A DNA stretch of 11,715 nt from positions 1 through 11,715 of the forward strand of contig JAPTJF010000818.1 of assembly GCA_029339195.1 (NCBI GenBank), read 5' to 3'. This document shows positions 1 through 6,500 of this stretch, one piece after another. The number at the start of each line of letters is the position of its first letter. The stretch's first letter is position 1. Source of the DNA: Micractinium sp. NFX-FRZ (lineage: Eukaryota; Chlorophyta; Trebouxiophyceae; Chlorellales; Chlorellaceae). The position numbers and the translations under genes were made by a program. Under the pieces are notes generated by a model. It saw only the letters and a list, made by a program, of their open reading frames with translations, made no database searches and was not told the DNA's origin.

Positions 1-2
1 GC

Positions 3-1533
3 CGGTCCAAGCCCTCCAATGAGGACATGCTCACCACCGGCACCGAAAAGGCCAGGACCCCACCGCCGAGCGGCACGCTGCCGCCGACCCGCCCCATTCG
101 CCGCCCCCCACAACCGAGGCCGCCCACTTCACAAAGCCCCCCTTCCCCCCTCATGCGGCCGCCTCTGAGGTCTTCGCCCCGTCCACCATCGCCCAGCCCA
201 CCGCCACCCAGCCAGCTGCCACCCAGCCCCTCCCTACTGCCACCCTCCCCAGCTCCACCCAACCCCTCCCCACCCAGCCTGCCGCCACCCAGCCCGCCAC
301 CACACAACCCACCGGCACCAAGTCCACCGCTGCCCAGCCCGCCACCACCCAGGCCCTCTCCACTCCCGCCCAGCCCACCGCCGCCCAGCCCCTCTCCACC
401 GCCACCCAGCCCACCGCCACCCAGCCCCTCTCCTCCCCCGCCCGGCCCACCGCCACCCTCACCTCCACCGCCCAGCCCGCTGCCATCCCCGCCCAGCCCA
501 CCGCCACCCAGCCCGCTGCCACCCAGCCTCCCTCCTCCGCCTCCTCCATTCGAGTGAGTCCACTGCCTTGCATCCTCCAGCGCAACCCTCATGCACTGTG
601 CTATCTCTTCCACACTGGCGGCATCACTCGGATGCAGTCACATCCTGAGTTTTTTTTCCCTGGCTGCTGTTCCATGCATTTGCCGGCACTGGCTCGGGCT
701 CAGACAACTTGGAGATCTAGATGGCACGCTCATGGCACACTCATTACAGTGCCCGGGCCCATGTGAACGCCACCCCTGCTGCCCGCCGTGCAGGGCCTCC
801 AACCTGGCGGACCCCCTGGAGAACCTGGCGACTGGGACCTTCTACCTTACCCGTTTCATTTCACTTGCCACCGTCTTCATAATTCCCGCCAACACACGCC
901 TTGTGTCGGTCACGCTGGGCCTGTCCTCCGCGTATCCCTTTGAATTTGGCCCCGCAATGCTGCCGCTCTGGCTCTCCCTGCACGAAGTCGACTCTGACAA
1001 CAACCCCATTGGTGCGACCATGGGAAGCAGTGCCGGACAGCAGCGCTCCATGGCACCCGTGGCAAGCCAAGTGACCAACGTGCTCACCCCTGAGTATCTC
1101 CATGGCACACACGGTGCCGGCTCTTACATCACCGTCGACCTCTCCCCCGCCTGGATCACCCCCAACACCGCCCCCACCAAGTACGCCCTTGTGGTGGCGC
1201 TACACAGCTCGTACACCGGCAACAGAGTGATTAACTGGCACCAAGACGTCCGGAACGGGGGCATGGGCCTGCCCCCCACTCCCTCGACCGCGTTTGTGAC
1301 GTACCTAGAAGCTTGGGAAGGCTATTGGGACATTGTAGGATTACCCACTGGAACACCTGGCTCGCGTGAATATAGCCCAGCAATAAGACTGGCAGCAACC
1401 TCACCATGGCATGCTGAGTTACAAAGGTAATGTGCGTGCAATGCATTTGCCAATATGTCATCAGTTTGGACTTCGTTGTTTGTGCAGCAAGACCGGTTAT
1501 ATTGGGATCCCTCCGAACTATGCGATAGAGTGA
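3..1533 (+). CDS. Hydroxyproline-rich cell-wall-type glycoprotein, copy 1 (5' partial)
   Basis: Proposed exons are 3-553, 794-1426 and 1488-1533, giving 409 residues. The frame is open to the window edge. The first internal ATG (27) gives no signal peptide, so the true start probably lies upstream. Exon 1 is a Pro/Ser tract rich in SPPPP and PPSP motifs, typical of extensin-like and volvocine wall glycoproteins, where prolines are hydroxylated and glycosylated. A phase-2 GTGAGT donor after 553 and a CAG acceptor before 794 rebuild a GAG codon and join it in frame to a domain of about 200 residues. That domain has no cysteine, so it is not the Cys-rich pherophorin domain. It has alternating hydrophobic strands (FIIPANTRLVSVTLGL, LPLWLSLHEVD, YITVDLSPAW, YALVVAL, WHQDVRN). 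These recall the bacterial choice-of-anchor R type beta-sandwich, but that likeness is weak and from memory. If intron 1427-1487 is not spliced, the protein ends at the TAA at 1428-1430. Role inferred: secreted wall or matrix protein. Confidence 0.7.
150..550 (+). repeat. Proline/serine codon low-complexity tract, copy 1
   Basis: The tract is a run of CCA/CCC/CCG proline codons broken by AGC/TCA/TCC serine and CTG leucine codons, encoding the rod-like SPPPP region. The complementary strand is an uninterrupted G-rich tract, so long antisense frames here (Gly/Trp/Val-rich) are by-products of the repeat. Confidence 0.85.
554..793 (+). other. Phase-2 spliceosomal intron, copy 1
   Basis: A GTGAGT donor follows CCATTCGA and the acceptor reads CCGTGCAG. 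Splicing removes the TGA at 555-557 and keeps frame. The equivalent intron of copy 2 has the same ends and clear internal similarity, which confirms both boundaries. Confidence 0.85.
1031..1198 (+). repeat. Near-identical coding block, copy 1 of a pair
   Basis: These 168 bases match 2410-2577 with one difference (C at 1083, G at 2462; Leu versus Val). They encode AGQQRSMAPVASQVTN through PTKYALVVA. The flanking coding sequence is clearly more diverged. Confidence 0.95.
1427..1487 (+). other. Small phase-2 intron near the end of copy 1
   Basis: The 61-base segment begins GTAATG after AAAG and ends in the pyrimidine-rich TTGTTTGTGCAG. Splicing gives AG+C (Ser), then 14 codons (KTGYIGIPPNYAIE) to a TGA at 1531-1533. 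Without splicing, the TAA at 1428-1430 ends the frame. The end of copy 2 is alignable here and has a donor at the same point (2797), which supports the site. Confidence 0.55.
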
Positions 1534-1568
1534 CATGAGGTACAGATGCTTAATCTCCCACTGGCGTT

Positions 1569-2773
1569 ATGATGGGGACGCCCCACCGCCCATACCAAGC
1601 GCCGCGAAGGCCCCCCATCTTCTTGAGAAACCCCAGCAAGCTTGGCCTGCCGTCGCCGCCCCGTTCCCATTCCACTTTCCCAGCATTTCCGTTGCCAAAC
1701 CCTCCAGCACCCCGCCCCCCGTCCATCCCGTTGCCTCCCCCACCCCCCACCTGGGTGCACACCCCGCCCTCACCCCCACCCACCCGAGGGCCCAACTTCA
1801 CAGTCTCTCTCGTCCCCCCTCTTGCACCTCCTCCCAGGCCTCCGCCACCTTTCCTTCCACCCAGCCCGCCGCCACCCAGACCACCTGCACCCAGCCCGCC
1901 ACCTCCTAGCCCACCGGCGCCCAGCCCACCACCTCCCAGCCCACCAAAACAATTTGAGTGAGTCCACTGCCTTGCGGTCTCATGCCAACCTTCCTGCTCT
2001 TCCACACCGGCGGCATCGCTCGGCTGCCCTGTGATGTTCCCTTGCTGGTGCTCCATGATTTGCCGGTGCTCTGGCTCGGGCTCGGTCAGTACACAACCTG
2101 GAGATGGCACACTCATTACAGTGCCCGGGCCCCATTGGAACGCCACCCGTGCTGCCCACCGTGCAGGGTCTCCAACCTGGCTAACCCCCCGGAAAACCTG
2201 GCGATTGGGTCCTTGATACTTGACAACACCTTCACACTTGCCGCCGTATTCACCATTCCCGCGAACACACGCTTGGTGTCAGTGACTCTGGGCTTGTCGG
2301 CCTTGTTATTGGGGGAAGGTTCATATGGCACGATTACGCTGCCGCTCTGGCTCTCCTTGCACGAAGTCGACTCCGAAAATAACCCCATTGGTGCAACCCT
2401 GGAAACCAATGCCGGACAGCAGCGCTCCATGGCACCCGTGGCAAGCCAAGTGACCAACGTGGTCACCCCTGAGTATCTCCATGGCACACACGGTGCCGGC
2501 TCTTACATCACCGTCGACCTCTCCCCCGCCTGGATCACCCCCAACACCGCCCCCACCAAGTACGCCCTTGTGGTGGCACTGAACACTGGGTTCCCTTGGG
2601 ATTTTCCAGCATTGTTAGTGTGGCACCAAGATGTTCGCAACAATGGCAATGGATTGCCCCCTGCCCCCGCGAGTGCATTTGTGACGTACCGGCATTGGAT
2701 GGATGGCTACTGGGCCGGCGGGATTATCATTGAGTACGGCTGGAACCCGTCGATCCGGCTAGCGGCAGCTTGA
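1569..2773 (+). CDS. Hydroxyproline-rich cell-wall-type glycoprotein, copy 2
   Basis: Exons 1569-1957 and 2167-2773 give 331 residues if translation starts at the ATG at 1569. Residues 1-130 are Pro-rich, with Phe/Leu-containing segments first and regular PPPPSPPAPSPP-type repeats last. After a phase-2 intron comes the same cysteine-free domain as copy 1, ending at the TGA at 2771-2773. Conserved parts include VSNLANPPENLAIG, FTIPANTRLVSVTLGL, LPLWLSLHEVDSENNPIGAT and WHQDVRN. Three segments differ strongly from copy 1: after VTLGLS, after YALVVAL, and after AFVTY. The proposed start has no signal peptide, and only 35 bases separate it from the end of copy 1. It may therefore be a downstream module of the same gene rather than an independent gene. 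Wall location is inferred from the Pro/Ser tract. I know of no experimentally studied homologue. Confidence 0.7.
1958..2166 (+). other. Phase-2 spliceosomal intron, copy 2
   Basis: The donor GTGAGTCCACTGCCTTGC is the same as in copy 1 and the acceptor is CACCGTGCAG. Splicing rebuilds GAG and removes the TGA at 1959-1961. A 29-base stretch at 2104-2132 is identical to 732-760 in the copy 1 intron. Confidence 0.85.
2410..2577 (+). repeat. Near-identical coding block, copy 2 of a pair
   Basis: This is the partner of 1031-1198, at an offset of 1379 bases and with 167 of 168 positions equal. Confidence 0.95.
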
Positions 2774-2796
2774 GCAGTGCCAGTTGACCTACATAG

Positions 2797-2850
2797 GTGA
2801 TGCAACCCCTTCAACGCGCGCCATGATGCTCCCTCATCTTCGCCCCGCAG
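2797..2850 (+). other. Possible 54-base intron after the copy 2 stop
   Basis: The sequence begins GTGATG after ACATAG and ends CGCCCCGCAG. Its donor aligns with the copy 1 donor at 1427 (CAAAGGTAATG against CATAGGTGATG). In copy 2 an earlier TGA would place it in the 3' UTR. Confidence 0.35.
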
Positions 2851-3419
2851 CGCAGCTCACCTCTTGCTGGCCCTTTGTGAAAGACTGTCATCATTGGCAG
2901 ATGCTACCCGGGGTTGCCTTTTTCACTTTCTCCAACCATATCGCCCGCCTGATGAATCACCTACTCGATAACACTACCCGCACGTGCACTACCTAGCATT
3001 AGCCTGAAAGCAGTTGCTCAACCCGCCGGGACATTTGCTGGCAGGTGTTTGCTTCTCCCTTGCTCCTCATGAACCCGTTGCATCAGTCCAGGTTGTTGTG
3101 CCTCCCTTGCCCCTTGCTTGCAATTCGGGCAGTGCCCCACAAATTCATGAAGAAGAAGAAGCTAACGCTACTAGCTAGTAGCAAAACCTAGCACACCCTG
3201 GCATGCCACCCCCGTCTTCTTTGTTTCCATGCACAAGCACACTTCTTGCTCCAGTTTCGTGTGCAACTTGCACCTTGAATGGGTCCACGTGGATAAATAC
3301 AAACATTCGAAACTAATTTCCTTGCGCAGGTCACGTTTGCCGCTTGCTGTGTTGGATGGTTGCAATCTTATTGGTGCCGACATGGACGGTATGCACGGCA
3401 CGAACATCTCGGTTGAACG

Positions 3420-3424
3420 TGTAA
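3420..3424 (+). terminator. Candidate poly(A) signal TGTAA for the wall-protein locus
   Basis: TGTAA is the usual chlorophyte polyadenylation element. It is the first plus-strand copy noticed after the stop at 2773, which implies a long 3' UTR of about 650 bases. No copy was noticed between the two tandem units. Confidence 0.4.
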
Positions 3425-3529
3425 AGCCGGGCCTCAGGCTTGGCACTGTTGCCTGCAGGTCCAGCGCATGATGTGTGGGGTACACAGACACGGTGCTTCA
3501 CCCTGGATGGGTTCGCTGGCTAGGGTTTC

Positions 3530-6500
3530 TCAGGGCAATTCTGAAAGCAGATGCGTGTATTTTCGTGCAACCTGGTTGAAAGCGGGCCAGCTGGTGCAGC
3601 AGCAGAGGCGTGCAGGATGGGGCTTGCTGCCGCATGTGCCGGCAGGAGGCGCAGACACTTCAAACCCTCCTGACCTCTCATTCAGAAGCTTCCCCACCAC
3701 AGCAGCAGCCTCCTCCCCAGCGGTGATGGCACCCTCGTAGTAGCCCGTCCACATCTTGGCGGCCTCGGTGCCAGCCCTGTTGGTGGGGTGCGTGGGGCGG
3801 TGCAGGGTCAACGGCAGCTGTGCTGACATGGGCAGGGGAGACGAGCGGGCACCAGTCTGGCTGCACCAGGTGCCCAGGCCAAAGGTGCGCTCCGCCCCGC
3901 GTGGAACCACCCCAGGTGGGGCAGGCACATTTTGAGCGCACTGCCCCAGGTAGGGCAGGCACACTACAGGCAGGGCACAGCGCAGCACAAGCAAGGCAGA
4001 CGCCCCCAGGCAAGGCAGGCACCCCCAACACACGCGCCCGCTCCTCACCAGTGGATGCGCCCCATCGGCTCCCACAGCGCCTGGGCAAAGGATGTGAGGC
4101 CGCCGGGCGGGAGGAAGGCGGCGTACGCACCCCCCGTCCACTGCTCTGAGTTCCAGTCGACGTAAGCAAAGTTGAGGGGCTGGGCCACGCCAGGGTCTCC
4201 CAGGTATTCTGCAAAGGCGCTGAGGGCCGCCTCACGGACGGCCTTGGGGCCCTGCAGGCGCACAGGCGGGCAGCAGGGTCGCCAAGCGGGTGCAGGCGGG
4301 TGGGCAAGCAGGCATGGGCGCGGATGGGCGGGCAGCGGTGGGCATGGGCGGGCAGGGGTGGCCCGGCCAGCTGGCGCGGCTTGGTTGAGATCAAGCTGAT
4401 GGCGCGCTGCGGTGGCCTGCCGCTGCTGGCAACATGCCAGGCCTGCCGGCACACACCCGCCGGCCCCTGCACCCCATGATGGTGATAATGGTGTGCCACC
4501 GCCTGCTCGCCCTGACCCGCCCCGCCCCGCCCCGCCTGTGCTGGGATGTCGATGGCATGGTCGGCAAACAGGAATCCGGCCAGCACGCCGGGCGCGCCCT
4601 CAAAGGGCGGGGATGCATCAAATACCATGCTGACGGGCCTGTCTGGGTCGGGGTTGATCCCAGTGGTCACGCCCTCTGCTGCGCCCTTGCCGCCGCGCCA
4701 GAAGGGGCTGTCGTAGAAGGCCAGCATTTTGACGACGCTGCCCATGGCGGCGCGCTGCGCCAGCTGGCTGCGCCTCGCTGGCGGGGGAGGGTCGTACGTG
4801 ATTCGCCCCGTCAGGTGGGGGGGCATCGCCAGGATGGCGTACCGGGCGTGGAAGCTGCAGGGAGGGGAGAGAGCAGAGGTTGGGGTGGGTAGAAGGGGTG
4901 CACACCAGGCAAGGTGGGTAGAACCAACCCATGAGGACGGAACGTCTCGTCTGCCGGGCTGGCAGAGAGAGGCGCAGCGGCAGGTAGGCCCCACTGCACC
5001 CACCCAGCAGGCTGCGCACAGCACAGGCTGTGCAGGGCGGGCAGCGAGCTGCTTACATGCCGCCGTCGGAGCGCACGGTCACGCCGTCCTGCCCCTGGCT
5101 GATGTGGCGCACGGGGGAGCTGACTTGGATGTGACCGCCCAGGCGGGCCACCTCCTGCATGGTGTGAGGGGGGGGTGAGGCAGCTGGTTGGGGCGGTTGG
5201 GCGCGGGCTGGGAATCGGGGCGGCGGCATGGCAGAGTTGGGGCAGTAGGCCGCAGGGGCACGGTACACATGGTGACGCCCTGGCTCCGCCCCGTTGGGCA
5301 GTACAGCAGCCGCTCTGCCCGCCTGCCCTGCCCCCCACGGCCGTACCTCGGACAAGTGCTCCACAAACTGCAGGGTGGGTGGGACCAAGAGGACGGAGGG
5401 GGAAGTGAGGTGCAGGGCTTGTTACTTAACAGAGGTGCCGCAGCTGAGCGCCGGCATCACCAGCATAAAGCAGAACCATGATGAGGGACAAGATGGCAGG
5501 GAGCATGGTGCTGGGTGAGGCGCCTTACGCAGGCCCTTTAACCACCCCGCCCCTTGCTGCCCCGCCACTCAGCCCAGCAGCAACCAAGACAGTATGCTAT
5601 ATGGTGATCGTGCCCACCTGCCCGGCCGCCCCCCAGAAGAGCCACTTCTCAGAGTCCTCCAGAGGCCCCGTCTTGAGCAGGCGGGCAGCGCCCAGCACCG
5701 ACAGCCACGACGGCTTCAGGCCGCCTGCCAGCCCGTGGTTCAGCGGGTCTGCAGGGAGGCGGCGGAACAGAGGGGCACGCGTTTGCTGACAGCGGGGCAG
5801 GGGGTGCAGTGGGCTGTGCAGGCTATAACCCCGTCACGCCCCTGGGGCACGCTGGCTGCTGTGGCAGGCCACATGCCTTGGCTTGGCATGCCATGAGCGC
5901 GCCCCTTGCCGCCCGGCACTCACACAGCCAGGTCAGCATGTCCTTTGCAAACCGGTCCTCCGAGTTCTGGTGAAGCCTGCGGCGGCAGCGGGGGGGCGGG
6001 ACAGAGCGGCAGTGTGCAGCAGGCAAAGCAGGCACAGGCAGGGAGGCGTGCGGGCACATACGCCGCTCCCATCACCTGGCAGCAGCAGCAGCAGCAGGCT
6101 TGTGGAGCGGCGACACCCACTGCGCCCACAATACCACCCCTCAGCGCCTGCCCTCCGCCCACCTCTGCCCTGCAAGTCAAGGCACCATGGCTCCCTCTCA
6201 CCAGGTCTCAAACGTCATGGCGTCCAGCTCCCTGGCCCCCGGCGTGTTCCACGGCTCATCCAAGTCTGTGACGTCGACCACCTGCGCAGGGCGGGGCGGG
6301 GCGAGGGGGTGGCGCAGCCAATGAAGACCTCAGGTGCGAGATGAGCATGCCATTAGGGAGGCAAGCTGGGGCTCACCCAGTGTGAGACGTTGACCACCTG
6401 CGCCGAGCGCAGGGGGCAGGGGTGGGGATGCACGGCACGCGGCGGCCCGCCAGCCCGCCCAGGCAGCAGCAGACCGTGGCGCGCCCCCGTGCCCGTCAGG

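Larger units (their letters stand above)
2774..3529. other. Convergent 3' region, no gene seen
   Basis: These 756 bases lie between the stop of the plus-strand wall-protein locus and the stop of the minus-strand oxidase. They are less GC-rich than the genes and hold no convincing coding exon. Visible items are a possible 3' UTR intron (2797-2850), a short GAA run near 3149-3160 and TGTAA at 3420-3424. I found no minus-strand TGTAA for the oxidase in this stretch. Confidence 0.6.

Noticed and set aside
151..585. Long minus-strand frame rich in Gly, Trp and Val
   Set aside because: It is the complement of the Pro/Ser codon repeat; open only because of low complexity.
794..1430. Pherophorin (DUF3707) domain
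   Set aside because: The domain has no cysteines, while pherophorin domains are cysteine-rich.
2784..2996. Small plus-strand ORF after copy 2
   Set aside because: Short, no recognisable motif, overlaps the candidate 3' UTR intron, and composition resembles untranslated sequence.
3678..5024. 448-residue minus-strand open frame
   Set aside because: It contains the real exon 4854-4536 but otherwise reads through introns; family motifs RIHW-AGTE require splicing between other frames.
5430..5520. Hydrophobic minus-strand stretch (ILSLIMVLLYAG) as a missing oxidase exon
   Set aside because: No acceptor and donor give compatible phases, and the family alignment shows exons 6 and 7 join directly without missing residues.
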